Source: JBJMQS01 sp045802605
Lineage (GTDB): Bacteria > Planctomycetota > Planctomycetia > Gemmatales > Gemmataceae
Length of the DNA: 64,000 bases
Assembly (NCBI GenBank): GCA_045802605.1
Contig: JBJMQS010000001.1
Coordinates: 60,525 to 124,524, forward strand
Direction: 5' to 3'
Both the position numbers and the translations under genes were made by a program. Under the pieces are notes generated by a model. It saw only the letters and a program-made list of their open reading frames with translations. It was not told where the DNA came from and ran no database searches. Below are positions 56,903 to 64,000 of this stretch, piece after piece. How positions within the stretch are numbered: the stretch's first letter is position 1; every line of letters starts with the position of its first letter.

Positions 56903-58756
56903 ATGGCACGTCCCAAGAGTCGAACAAAACGAATCAACCGCGACACGCGCAAGCCCACGCGGCCGCGTCCGCCTGTGACCGGTGTGATTGGCCAGCTTCA
57001 CGACGGCAATGGAAAGCCGCTCGGCATTACGATGTGTGATCTGCATCGATCGCCGGGGCAGAACGGCAACGGCAACGGACATCACAACGGGCACCATAAA
57101 CAGCCGCCGGCGATGAAGTCGAAAGAGGATCCAGTTATCATTCGGCTCTCGCCGGCGGCGATCGCCCCGCCGGCTTGCAACGTGCGCAAGCATTTCGACG
57201 CGGTCAAAATGGAGGAGCTCATTGCGTCCGTCAAAGCCCAGGGTGTGCTGCAGAATCTGATTGTGCGCAAGCACCCCAAGCCGAAGGGCAAAGTAACTCA
57301 CGAGCTCGTGGTAGGCGAGCGACGGTTGCGAGCGGCGATCGAGGCGGGCTTACGCACTGTTCCGGTGATGGTGCAGGAATGCAATGACGTCGAGGTCCTC
57401 GAAACTCAACTCATTGAAAACGATGGCCGCGACGACTTCACCGATATGGAGCGTGCCGCCGGCTATCAGAAGCTGCTCGATGCCGGCCGCACGGTTGATG
57501 AGTTGGCCAAGCGCGTGCACCGTTCAACGTCCGTGGTTCGAAACACCTTGCTATTGGTCCGCTGCCCGGAAGCCCTTGCCAAAGCGCTCGAGGCAAAAAA
57601 AGTCAGCCGGTCAGTTGCCGAGCTCGTGTGCCGCATGCCCAACCAATTGTTGCGCGATCGCGCCGCTCGCTGCGTCCTGACGGCCACGGAGAACCCGGGG
57701 CAGTTGTCATACTTTGCCCGGGCCGACGTCGCCGCGGCCGAGCCGCTCAACTATCCGCAAACGCGGAAGCTCATCGCCGAGCATTTCATGCGCGAACTCA
57801 AAGGCTCGCCATTCGATGTGAACGATGACACGCTGGACAAAGCCGCCGGCAGCTGCAAGGACTGCCCCAAACGCACTGGCAAGAGCAAGTCCTATCCGGA
57901 CAGCCGCGAAGATGTTTGCACCGATCCGGGCTGTTTTGCCGGCAAGTGTGCCGCTCAGCGCGTACGCACCGAGGCCGACGCCCGCCGGCAGTCGCTGCGA
58001 GTGTTGACGCCCGCGCAATGCGATATCGTCTTTAGCCACCGCATCAGTGAATCCACCGAATGGGTTGACCTGGATGAGCCGTGTAAGGCCGTGACCAAGA
58101 ACAATGGTGGGGCAACTCTCACTTGGGAAGAAGCCCTGAGTTCCAACAAGGACGTCGCTCAGAACAAAGTGCTGGCGTTTGATGGCCGCAATTACCCCCA
58201 CTGGCTTTACGATCGCGAAGCGGCAATCGCATCGCTGCAGCGGTCCGGAAAGTTTTTGCCGACGCCCAAAGCCATCAACGAAGCCGCGGCCGCGTCCGCC
58301 GGGCGCACCATTGCCAAAGCTATGACCGACGTCAGCACCGTGCTGGAAGGCATCAATTCGAAATCGTCATCCGGCAAGAAAGCTCGCGAGGCATTGGAAG
58401 CGCTGGCGGTGTCCATGGTTTCCATGGCCGACGAGTTCACACCCACCAACGCGATCGCGGTGGACCCGTTTACCCGGCTTTGCAATGGCCGCGTCCAGTT
58501 CGGCAAGAACGGCAGCCGGGATGATCCTGCGGCGAAGCTGGCGTCGTTTCGCAATTGGGTGGGGTCCGCGTCCCCGGCGGAGCTGTTGGGCATCATGGCC
58601 GAGGCCGCGGCCCTGGTCTACATGCGGCGTGGCAAGCCGGAGGACAAGGAGGCGATTGCCGGCGAAGCGTTCGATCGCCTGGTCAATCTGGCGGATCTCG
58701 ACATGGAGGAGATTCGGGCCGACGTCAGCAAAGGATGGAGGTCAACCAAGCGATGA
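56903..58756 (+). CDS. ParB/Spo0J-like protein with a zinc-cluster insertion
   Basis: 617 residues, with ACAGGAGGTAGTTC upstream. The ParB N-terminal domain is clear: VRKHFDAVKMEELIASVKAQG, VVGERRLRAAIEAGL (the GERRxRA nucleotide-binding motif, CTP in chromosomal ParB), then a helix-turn-helix around DELAKRVHRSTSVVRNTLLLV. Next to it are CKDCPKRTGKSKSYP and VCTDPGCFAGKC, a zinc cluster typical of phage/plasmid ParB-like proteins. The rest is helical. Likely for partition or regulation of the island; no parS site was recognised. It overlaps the next gene by 4 bp. Confidence 0.9.
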   Translation: MARPKSRTKRINRDTRKPTRPRPPVTGVIGQLHDGNGKPLGITMCDLHRSPGQNGNGNGHHNGHHKQPPAMKSKEDPVIIRLSPAAIAPPACNVRKHFDAVKMEELIASVKAQGVLQNLIVRKHPKPKGKVTHELVVGERRLRAAIEAGLRTVPVMVQECNDVEVLETQLIENDGRDDFTDMERAAGYQKLLDAGRTVDELAKRVHRSTSVVRNTLLLVRCPEALAKALEAKKVSRSVAELVCRMPNQLLRDRAARCVLTATENPGQLSYFARADVAAAEPLNYPQTRKLIAEHFMRELKGSPFDVNDDTLDKAAGSCKDCPKRTGKSKSYPDSREDVCTDPGCFAGKCAAQRVRTEADARRQSLRVLTPAQCDIVFSHRISESTEWVDLDEPCKAVTKNNGGATLTWEEALSSNKDVAQNKVLAFDGRNYPHWLYDREAAIASLQRSGKFLPTPKAINEAAAASAGRTIAKAMTDVSTVLEGINSKSSSGKKAREALEALAVSMVSMADEFTPTNAIAVDPFTRLCNGRVQFGKNGSRDDPAAKLASFRNWVGSASPAELLGIMAEAAALVYMRRGKPEDKEAIAGEAFDRLVNLADLDMEEIRADVSKGWRSTKR

Positions 58757-58977
58757 GCGCTGCACCTTACGACGATTATTGTGACATCTGCCATTGCCCA
58801 TCTGGCCTGGGCTCTTGCCCCGACTGTGTCGGCGTTGCCGCGACATTCGCCGGCGACGATGAATTGTCCGTCGACATGGACGATGGGCCCACGTGCACGC
58901 ATTGCGGTGGGGAGTGTTCGTTTTATGGCGGGCTTTGTGAGGTCTGTCTCGAATCGTTTCAGGATCCCGAGTCATGA
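58753..58977 (+). CDS. Small double zinc-ribbon protein
   Basis: 74 residues, ATGA overlap with parB. CDICHCPSGLGSCPDC and CTHCGGECSFYGGLCEVC give two Cys-rich clusters, about eleven cysteines in 74 residues. The strong GGAGG is 12 bp before the ATG. Likely a metal-binding accessory of the element. Confidence 0.65.
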   Translation: MSAAPYDDYCDICHCPSGLGSCPDCVGVAATFAGDDELSVDMDDGPTCTHCGGECSFYGGLCEVCLESFQDPES

Positions 58978-59234
58978 GCAGTAAACACACATATCTGCGT
59001 ACTACGAACTGCATTCATTGCGGATTTCCAATTGTCGGTTGGGCCGGGCATGTTCATCTGCCAGATGGCCAGCGAGCTCGAGCAGGTTTGTGCAGCGTCT
59101 GTCTAGCGGTGTGCAAACACGGAGATAACCGCACCTTGCCCAAACAAATCCAACCTGATTGCGAATGCGTTCAGGGCGATGCCTGCTTTGGAAAATGGCA
59201 GGGCACATACGGATTAGAGAACTACGTCGGATGA
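58974..59234 (+). CDS. Small zinc-binding island protein
   Basis: 86 residues, ATGA overlap with the preceding gene. Cysteine pairs CIHC, CSVC, then CKH and CECVQGDAC. It probably binds two zinc ions. ATGA overlap with the next gene too. Unknown family. Confidence 0.65.
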   Translation: MSSKHTYLRTTNCIHCGFPIVGWAGHVHLPDGQRARAGLCSVCLAVCKHGDNRTLPKQIQPDCECVQGDACFGKWQGTYGLENYVG

Positions 59235-59494
59235 TCGACTCTGGATACTACGCTGAAGTGGGTGACAATTGTGTCGCAGTCTCTTGGACGATCTGGCATT
59301 CGCCGCGCCCGGGTAGTTTTTGCCGAGCAGTGTTTTGGAAGCGCAGCGACCCACAAAACCAATTGCGTTGCACCCATCGTCATCGAGATGCAGAGGCTGC
59401 GCTGCGATGTGGCAAGCGGCTTGCTCGAAACGAATTACTCGACCGATTAGGAGTCACAAGTGGCGAAATACCAAACGAAACAGATTGTAATTGA
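59231..59494 (+). CDS. Small island protein
   Basis: 87 residues, ATG overlapping the previous stop. A beta-rich part (DNCVAVSWTIWHSPRPGSFCRAVFW) and a helical end (AEAALRCGKRLARNELLDRL). The last 35 bp overlap the next gene, which starts in another frame. Unknown family. Confidence 0.6.
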   Translation: MIDSGYYAEVGDNCVAVSWTIWHSPRPGSFCRAVFWKRSDPQNQLRCTHRHRDAEAALRCGKRLARNELLDRLGVTSGEIPNETDCN

Positions 59495-59732
59495 AGCTGT
59501 CCGCTATCTCGGCGGAGGCAACATGGAAGGTGGTGGCAGCCCTTCTTGGGTGTGGGAGGCATTGGAACGAGGCAACCTGCTAACCACGAATGGTAGGGAT
59601 CCGCTCTTGCTTCGCGATCGCAAAGGTATGACACAAATTGTCGATCCCGGGAACTGGATCATTAGATATGCCGATGGTGGGCTGGAGTCCTGCGGGCCAG
59701 TTCTGTTCAACGCGACTTACGAATCAGCCTGA
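59460..59732 (+). CDS. Phage-type small protein (GDWIIRG-like)
   Basis: 90 residues from a GTG at 59460 with TAGGAGTCACAAG upstream. KQIVIEAVRYLGG at the N-terminus and PGNWIIRYADGGLESCGPVLFNATY at the C-terminus are a variant of the family seen in many phages, where the classic tail is GDWIIRGxxGExYPCKPxIFxxTYE. Function in phages is unknown. This supports a phage or plasmid origin for the island. Confidence 0.75.
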   Translation: MAKYQTKQIVIEAVRYLGGGNMEGGGSPSWVWEALERGNLLTTNGRDPLLLRDRKGMTQIVDPGNWIIRYADGGLESCGPVLFNATYESA

Positions 59733-59762
59733 ATTGGTTTGGCCTCTATCAGAGGGTGAAGA

Positions 59763-61517
59763 ATGAAGCTGCAACTCGCCGAAGGTCTCACGCTTCCTAA
59801 TGCAATTCTCGCTCAACACATGATTGTGCTGGGAAAGACACGGTCCGGCAAATCATCCGTGCTGAGGCTGTTCGTCGAGTCGCTGCTCGATAGTGGCCAA
59901 CGCGTGTGCGTCATTGATCCCAAGGGCGATTGGTGGGGCCTGCGTACGACGGCCGACGGCAAGCACGCCGGCTATGGCGTAGTCATCTTCGGCGGTGAGC
60001 GGGCCGACGTTCCGCTGACTGAACACGCTGGCAAGAGCGTGGCCGAGCTCGTGGCCACTGGCAACCGGCCATGCGTGATTGACCTCGGTGGTTGGATGGT
60101 CGGCGAGAGGACGCGGTTCTTTGTCGAATTCGCAAGCACGATCTTCCGCTCGATCGACGCGCCGCTGCACCTGGTCATTGACGAAGTGCACAACTTTGCC
60201 CCTCAACAGAAGGTCGAAAAGAATCCCGATGCCATGAAGATGCTGCATTGGGCCAACCGCCTCGGCAGTGAGGGTGCCGGCAAAGGCCTGGTTCTTATGT
60301 CCGCCTCGCAGCGACCGCAGAAGGTGCACAAGGATTTCGTGACGTGTGCCGAGACGTTGATCGCCATGCGAGTGATTCACAAGCTCGATCGGGATGCAAT
60401 GAAGGACTGGATTGATGGCGCCGGCGATCCCGCCAAAGGCACAGAGGTCCTCAACTCACTGGCACAGATGGCCCGCGGCGAAGGTTGGGTTTGGTCACCC
60501 GAGGCGCAGTTCGGCCCGCAGCGTGTGAAGTTCCCGATGTTCAATACTTACGATTCATTCGCCGCGCCCGTCGCCGGCCGCTCACGGCAAGCGCTCAAAG
60601 GTTGGGCCGAGGTGGACCTCGAAGAGGTCAAAGGCAAACTCGCCGCGTCGATCGAGATAGCCAAAGCCAATGATCCGAAAGAACTTCGCCGGCGAATCGC
60701 CGAGCTCGAGCGGCAGCAAGTTGCAAAGCCGGCCGCTGCACCAACGCCTTCGCCGGCGAAAGTGGTTGAAGTGCCCGTCTTGAAAGATGGACAACTCACG
60801 CGGGCTGAGAAGGCCGCGGACCGATTCGAGCTGCTTGCCGGCAAACTGCTCGATTCAGCAACGGGCCTGCTCAACGAGGGCAAAGAACTCCGGGCCGCGA
60901 TCGCGACGGCGACCCGGCCGGCCTCGGCTGCGGCGATCGCCGCCAGGCCGGCCGGTACATCAACGCCGGCGGGGCCCAAATATGTACCATCAAAGCCCTC
61001 GCCGCGGCCGTCGCCGGCGACGTCGGGAGATCGGCCGGCTAAACAGCAAGCGATTCTCGATGCGCTCGCGTGGCTCGAAAGCGTGCGCGTGTCGCAAGCG
61101 CTCCGCACGTTTGTGGCTTTCCTATCAGGGCAATCGCCGAAGAGCTCAGCATTCGAGAAGCACGTTAGTGAGCTGCGGAAAGACGGGGCGATCGATGTCC
61201 CACTCGACGGCTACCTGCAGCTGACGCCGGCAGGGCGGTCCGCGGCGTCGCCCGCAGACGCGCCGCTCACGAGCGGAGCATTGCATCACGCCATTTACTC
61301 GAAGCTCGAGCCGAAGCAAAGTGCGATCTTGTTTGAGACTATCAAAGATTATCCGCACGATATCGACAGTGACGAGCTGGCCCAGCGCACCAACCAATCA
61401 GCCACGAGCTCGGCCTACGAGAAGCACCTCAGCACGCTACGCAAATTGGGGTTCATTCACTACCCGGCAAAGGGCCGCGTTGCGGCGACGTCGGTGTTGT
61501 TTTTGGAGGGAGCTTGA
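59763..61517 (+). CDS. HerA/FtsK-type ATPase of the island
   Basis: 584 residues, with GGGTGAAGA upstream. AAA+ core with Walker A GKTRSGKSS (residues 24-32) and Walker B LHLVIDEVHN, plus RPCVIDLGG and SASQRPQKVHKDFVT, as in the HerA helicase/DUF87 ATPase group. A helical middle part and a Pro/Ala linker follow, then two similar winged-helix-like repeats (SPKSSAFEKHVSELRKDGAI and SATSSAYEKHLSTLRKLGFI). It may pump or process DNA in the element, or act with ParB. The overlap TGATG couples it to the next gene. Confidence 0.85.
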   Translation: MKLQLAEGLTLPNAILAQHMIVLGKTRSGKSSVLRLFVESLLDSGQRVCVIDPKGDWWGLRTTADGKHAGYGVVIFGGERADVPLTEHAGKSVAELVATGNRPCVIDLGGWMVGERTRFFVEFASTIFRSIDAPLHLVIDEVHNFAPQQKVEKNPDAMKMLHWANRLGSEGAGKGLVLMSASQRPQKVHKDFVTCAETLIAMRVIHKLDRDAMKDWIDGAGDPAKGTEVLNSLAQMARGEGWVWSPEAQFGPQRVKFPMFNTYDSFAAPVAGRSRQALKGWAEVDLEEVKGKLAASIEIAKANDPKELRRRIAELERQQVAKPAAAPTPSPAKVVEVPVLKDGQLTRAEKAADRFELLAGKLLDSATGLLNEGKELRAAIATATRPASAAAIAARPAGTSTPAGPKYVPSKPSPRPSPATSGDRPAKQQAILDALAWLESVRVSQALRTFVAFLSGQSPKSSAFEKHVSELRKDGAIDVPLDGYLQLTPAGRSAASPADAPLTSGALHHAIYSKLEPKQSAILFETIKDYPHDIDSDELAQRTNQSATSSAYEKHLSTLRKLGFIHYPAKGRVAATSVLFLEGA

Positions 61518-61894
61518 TGGATGCCATCCAGAAAATTCGTCTACGGGCCACACTAGGCGTGGCGCTTAATCGTATCCGGAGAGACAACTTCACTGATGCC
61601 ATGCGCCTTACGTTGGTCGTTCGAGATCCGGACAACGCCGAGTGTGAGCTCGTCATTACTGATGACGATATTGTTGGCGTGGCCGACTCTATCCACCGGT
61701 CCCAGATCAGAGCCGGCGAAGCATTCTCCGCACCTCCGACCGAATTACTCATGGCACTGACCGAGATTGGACGTCTCTGCAAGTGGCGAGGTGGCCACCC
61801 TCCCCTACGTGCGTTGATGGCACATGAGGCGCTGACAAAGATCCACGACATTGTCGCCAAGGCGACGGGCAAAGAGTTCGAGCAATTAACTTGA
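61517..61894 (+). CDS. Island hypothetical protein
   Basis: 125 residues from the ATG at 61517, which shares one base with the HerA stop. Mostly helical with one beta stretch (RLTLVVRDPDNAECELVIT). LLMALTEIGRLCKW and ALTKIHDIVAKATG are amphipathic helices. No family recognised. Confidence 0.6.
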   Translation: MDAIQKIRLRATLGVALNRIRRDNFTDAMRLTLVVRDPDNAECELVITDDDIVGVADSIHRSQIRAGEAFSAPPTELLMALTEIGRLCKWRGGHPPLRALMAHEALTKIHDIVAKATGKEFEQLT

Positions 61895-61909
61895 CTAGGA
61901 GGAGCGACA

Positions 61910-62146
61910 ATGCGGCAAGATCTCTTGGCGGACCTTGAGCGACGTGTGGCCCCATTACTCGATCACATCAAGGCATCGACTCCGCCGGGCACCGGCTTCG
62001 CCGTGCTGTTGTTTCGATTTGATGGCGACGAGGCAACGTATGGAAGCAATGCTCAGCGCCCGGACATGATTAAGTTTCTTCGGGAGTGCGCTGATCGGAT
62101 CGAGGCCCGGATGGACAAGCCGCTAATCGACCCACGAAACCAATGA
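61910..62146 (+). CDS. Small island protein
   Basis: 78 residues, with AGGAGGAGCGACA upstream. Two helices flank a central strand (DLERRVAPLLDHIKAST; FAVLLFRFDGDEATYG), the end is acidic. ATGA overlap with the next gene. Family not recognised. Confidence 0.6.
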   Translation: MRQDLLADLERRVAPLLDHIKASTPPGTGFAVLLFRFDGDEATYGSNAQRPDMIKFLRECADRIEARMDKPLIDPRNQ

Positions 62147-62358
62147 GGTGGTCTATGCGATGCACTGAGCCGGAGACGATCACTTTACCAATCCCTTTCG
62201 TCGGAGGCGGTGGTGCAACGCTACTGCTGCCTCGCGAAATGACGGAACAGAATTTCAACCTGCTAAAGACAATGCTCATTAACATGCTGGACGGCATGAA
62301 GCCGGCGATAACCACAGTGCCGGCAAACGCTCCGGGCGATCAACCGAGTTCACGATAA
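62143..62358 (+). CDS. Small island protein
   Basis: 71 residues from the coupled ATG, or 67 from ATG 62155, which has GAGGTG upstream. A Gly-rich turn (PFVGGGGATLLLPREMTEQN) and one helix (FNLLKTMLINMLDG). Sequence is too short for a family call. Confidence 0.55.
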   Translation: MRWSMRCTEPETITLPIPFVGGGGATLLLPREMTEQNFNLLKTMLINMLDGMKPAITTVPANAPGDQPSSR

Positions 62359-62431
62359 CCGCCGATCGCCAGTTATTGTGAACCGCTGCAGCGGCCCGGG
62401 GCGTTTACCGGCACGTGCCACAAGGTGTGTA

Positions 62432-62632
62432 ATGAAGCGAGTCAGGATCCGGGGAGCCAAGAGAATGAAGGACCTCGGCCGCAAATGCGTGGCCGTGTGG
62501 CTCACCAAAGATGAATTCGAGCTCGTCAGCAAAGCAGCCAGAGAATCGCATGCGGGCTATGGTATGGCAGTGGCCACCTTTGTGCGAACCGCAGCCCTCG
62601 ATCGCGCCCGGGCCCGGTCGCAAGATGATTAG
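62432..62632 (+). CDS. Ribbon-helix-helix-like protein
   Basis: 66 residues. CVAVWLTKDEFELVSKAARES, then GMAVATFVRTAALDRAR reads like the strand-helix-helix of CopG/MobC-type repressors and relaxosome proteins (usual length 60-120). AAGGTG lies six bases before the ATG. It might control the element's copy number or mobilisation. Its last 4 bp overlap the 3' end of a minus-strand mini-gene. Confidence 0.6.
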   Translation: MKRVRIRGAKRMKDLGRKCVAVWLTKDEFELVSKAARESHAGYGMAVATFVRTAALDRARARSQDD

Positions 62633-62724
62633 TAACGCGGCCGTCGCCGGCTGAATCGAAGTGCCGCCAACGTAATTACAGATCCAATCCACACCGCAAA
62701 GAAAAACCAAAACCAATCCGACAT
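62629..62724 (-). CDS. 31-residue membrane mini-protein
   Basis: Too short for ordinary gene finding: ATG at 62724 with GGAGGTGAT just upstream, then MSDWFWFFFAVWIGSVITL and a basic tail RFSRRRPRY, stop TAA at 62629-62631. The pattern is a single transmembrane helix with a positive cytoplasmic end. It lies downstream of the terminator for 62803-63042. A holin- or toxin-like peptide is possible but unproven. Confidence 0.5.
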   Translation of the reverse strand: MSDWFWFFFAVWIGSVITLAALRFSRRRPRY

Positions 62725-62732
62725 ATCACCTC

Positions 62733-62776
62733 CAAAAAAAAGCCTCGCCGGCGTAGCGGCGTAACCGCCGGCGAGG
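62733..62776 (-). terminator. Terminator of the 62803-63042 gene
   Basis: Minus strand: CCTCGCCGGCG / CGCCGGCGAGG 11-bp stem with a 12-nt loop, then eight T. It also forms the leader of the mini-protein gene. Confidence 0.9.
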
Positions 62777-62802
62777 TTGAAACCAAAGCGATGCAAATTC
62801 CG

Positions 62803-63042
62803 TTATCGCTTTGGAGGTTCGCTATCTGCTCCAGCGTGATCGGCATTGTCCAGGGTGACCTTCGAATCGTCGACGCGCTCTAAACGCTGCACGTCAAACC
62901 ACTCGCTGTCGATTCGTTTGCCATCCTTATCCACCGGCGGTGCCACGAGCACTTGATTGCAGCCGCTGATGTATTGAACAAACCCAGTGACCACGCCGAC
63001 GAATCCGGTGATCTTGTCCTTGACGCGAATGCCCAGTTCCAT
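62803..63042 (-). CDS. Phage-type small protein with SH3-like domain
   Basis: 79 residues from ATG 63042, with GGAGAGATCCC upstream. VKDKITGFVGVVTGFVQYI and DSEWFDVQRLERVD resemble a recurring phage/plasmid family with an SH3-like beta barrel. The C-terminus is acidic (HAGADSEPPKR). It follows the methyltransferase gene with a terminator between. Function unknown. Confidence 0.65.
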   Translation of the reverse strand: MELGIRVKDKITGFVGVVTGFVQYISGCNQVLVAPPVDKDGKRIDSEWFDVQRLERVDDSKVTLDNADHAGADSEPPKR

Positions 63043-63080
63043 GGGATCTCTCCGTGTGGGAGGCGCAGATCTCTGCATCT

Positions 63081-63110
63081 AAAAGAACAGCCCGGGCAAC
63101 CCCGGGCTGT
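63081..63110 (-). terminator. Terminator of the DNA methyltransferase gene
   Basis: Minus strand: CAGCCCGGGG / CCCGGGCTG stem with a short loop followed by TTCTTTT, about 45 bp past the methyltransferase stop. Confidence 0.85.
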
Positions 63111-63155
63111 AGTCGCTGCCGCGTCGCCCAGTCGCGGCCTCAACCGATCATTAAG

Positions 63156-63989
63156 TTAACTGGCCGCGGCCAGCGCATCTAGGTCCGTTCTTGACAAATC
63201 CCGCTCGGCCTGCCGCAGTCGCCGGCGGCTCACCTCGAAATACTCGCGCGTCATTTCGATACCGAGGAATGAGCGGCCGGTGTTGAGCGCCGCCACGCCC
63301 GACGTGGACGAGCCGGCGAATGGGTCGAGCACGCGGCCGCCAGGCCGGCTCACCTGCAGGATCCACTCGCAAAGCTCCAACGGCTTTTGCACCTGGTGGA
63401 CGCGTTGCCGCGGCGCTTGCTGTCGGAAGTAGCTGCCCGGATACGGGCCGATGCCGGCGAGCGCCGGCTTACCCTTGAATGCCACGCCGATGAACTCACA
63501 TTGATTGGCGAACGCACCTTTGACCGGACGAACCGCGTTGGTCTTGTCCCACACGAGGATCCCACGCCAGGTCCAGCCGGCCACGCGGATCGCGTCGGTC
63601 AGGTTCGGCAGCTGCCGCCAATCAGAGAACACCGCGCACAGCGCCCCAGGCTTGGCCAAGCGGTAGCACTCCGACAACCAGAGGCTCGCCCATTTCAACC
63701 AGGCCCGCGGATCGCGTTGCTCGCCGGCGAAGTCGGGGCAAGTGATTCCAGCGCTGCCACGATTGCGACTCTCGGCCCACTTCTTGGAAGTGAGGTAACG
63801 CGAGCCGGTGCCGCTCGATGACGTCGAGAACGAGCTGTAAGGCGGATCGGTCAGAATCGCATCGAACGAATTCGCCGGCAGCCGCGTGAGTTCAACCAGC
63901 GCATCGCCGCAGATTATCTGGGCGCGATGTTGCTGGTTACGTGACCGTGGGAATTTGGGGGGGGGGGGGGGGGGGTGGGGTTGTGGCAA
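63156..63989 (-). CDS. DNA methyltransferase (beta-class order) with a 19-nt poly-C tract near its start
   Basis: 277 residues if it begins at the TTG at 63989; the true start may lie beyond the window. Motif IV DPPYSS is near residue 48 and the SAM-binding motif VLDPFAGSS (FxG) is towards the C-terminus, the order typical of beta-class N6-adenine or N4-cytosine methyltransferases. ICGDALVELTRLPANSFDAIL matches the D-L-L-P type lead. Nineteen consecutive C on the coding strand (63957-63975) encode six prolines between the start and motif IV, and no ATG, GTG or TTG occurs after the tract before the motifs, so a one-base slip would switch the enzyme off. Confidence 0.85.
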   Translation of the reverse strand: MPQPHPPPPPPKFPRSRNQQHRAQIICGDALVELTRLPANSFDAILTDPPYSSFSTSSSGTGSRYLTSKKWAESRNRGSAGITCPDFAGEQRDPRAWLKWASLWLSECYRLAKPGALCAVFSDWRQLPNLTDAIRVAGWTWRGILVWDKTNAVRPVKGAFANQCEFIGVAFKGKPALAGIGPYPGSYFRQQAPRQRVHQVQKPLELCEWILQVSRPGGRVLDPFAGSSTSGVAALNTGRSFLGIEMTREYFEVSRRRLRQAERDLSRTDLDALAAAS

Positions 63990-64000
63990 TTGGCGAGTCC

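Noticed and set aside
56903..58756. A parS-like site for the ParB protein
   Set aside because: No TGTTTCACGTGAAACA-like palindrome was seen in the island or beside it.

Overview
The window looks like chromosomal DNA of a planctomycete, most likely in or near the Gemmataceae. The supporting signs are a DUF1559 pseudopilin-type protein, a BBP7-like outer-membrane barrel protein, a very cysteine-rich exported repeat protein, futalosine-pathway menaquinone genes (mqnA, mqnC), high GC, scattered single genes on both strands, and many long palindromic intergenic repeats. The taxonomic call is inference; there is no rRNA here.

Layout. 1-14.9 kb: mostly minus-strand envelope and hypothetical genes (two large exported proteins, a DksA-type zinc protein, membrane proteins, a GT25 glycosyltransferase, an FHA protein), with two broken genes (an in-frame TGA at 11.73 kb and a frameshift at 12.97 kb). 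15.2-17.3 kb: the cysteine-rich repeat protein. 17.4-27.6 kb: mqnA and mqnC at the ends of a segment that also holds a sugar-isomerase-like gene, a large membrane protein, a BBP7-like barrel, a Gly-rich exported protein and a class C beta-lactamase-like hydrolase; its flanks carry a ~265 bp inverted duplication. 28.3-30.6 kb: small regulatory or hypothetical genes and a HEAT-repeat protein. 30.6-37.5 kb: the conserved prkA - yeaH - spoVR stress module, read leftwards, with an intein inside SpoVR. 37.7-52.3 kb: housekeeping and metabolism (CPBP protease, acs, glpX, PhoD-like protein, rsmB, cupin epimerase, mutS, anti-sigma kinase, STAS protein). 52.7 kb: tRNA-Ala(GGC). 52.9-64 kb: an accessory island of short, tightly overlapping plus-strand genes, many with Cys-pair zinc motifs, around a ParB-like protein and a HerA-like ATPase, followed by minus-strand genes including a DNA methyltransferase. 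It resembles a phage, plasmid or integrative-element module. No integrase is visible and the right end is outside the window.

How genes work together. PrkA (kinase), YeaH (VWA-like) and SpoVR are a known co-conserved trio; here palindromic repeats sit between the genes and SpoVR needs protein splicing to be functional. MqnA and MqnC act in the same futalosine pathway although they are 8 kb apart on opposite strands. The RsbW-like kinase and the STAS protein are likely partner-switching elements. In the island, start/stop overlaps link most genes into a few translationally coupled strings.

Most notable: the SpoVR intein, which carries an apparent helix-turn-helix insert; two long poly-C coding tracts (17 and 19 nt) in the island, one of them between the start codon and the catalytic motifs of the DNA methyltransferase, so a phase-variable methylation candidate; a ~600 bp three-layer nested palindrome at 44.07-44.66 kb; and a PhoD-family protein that has lost its metal-ligand motifs.
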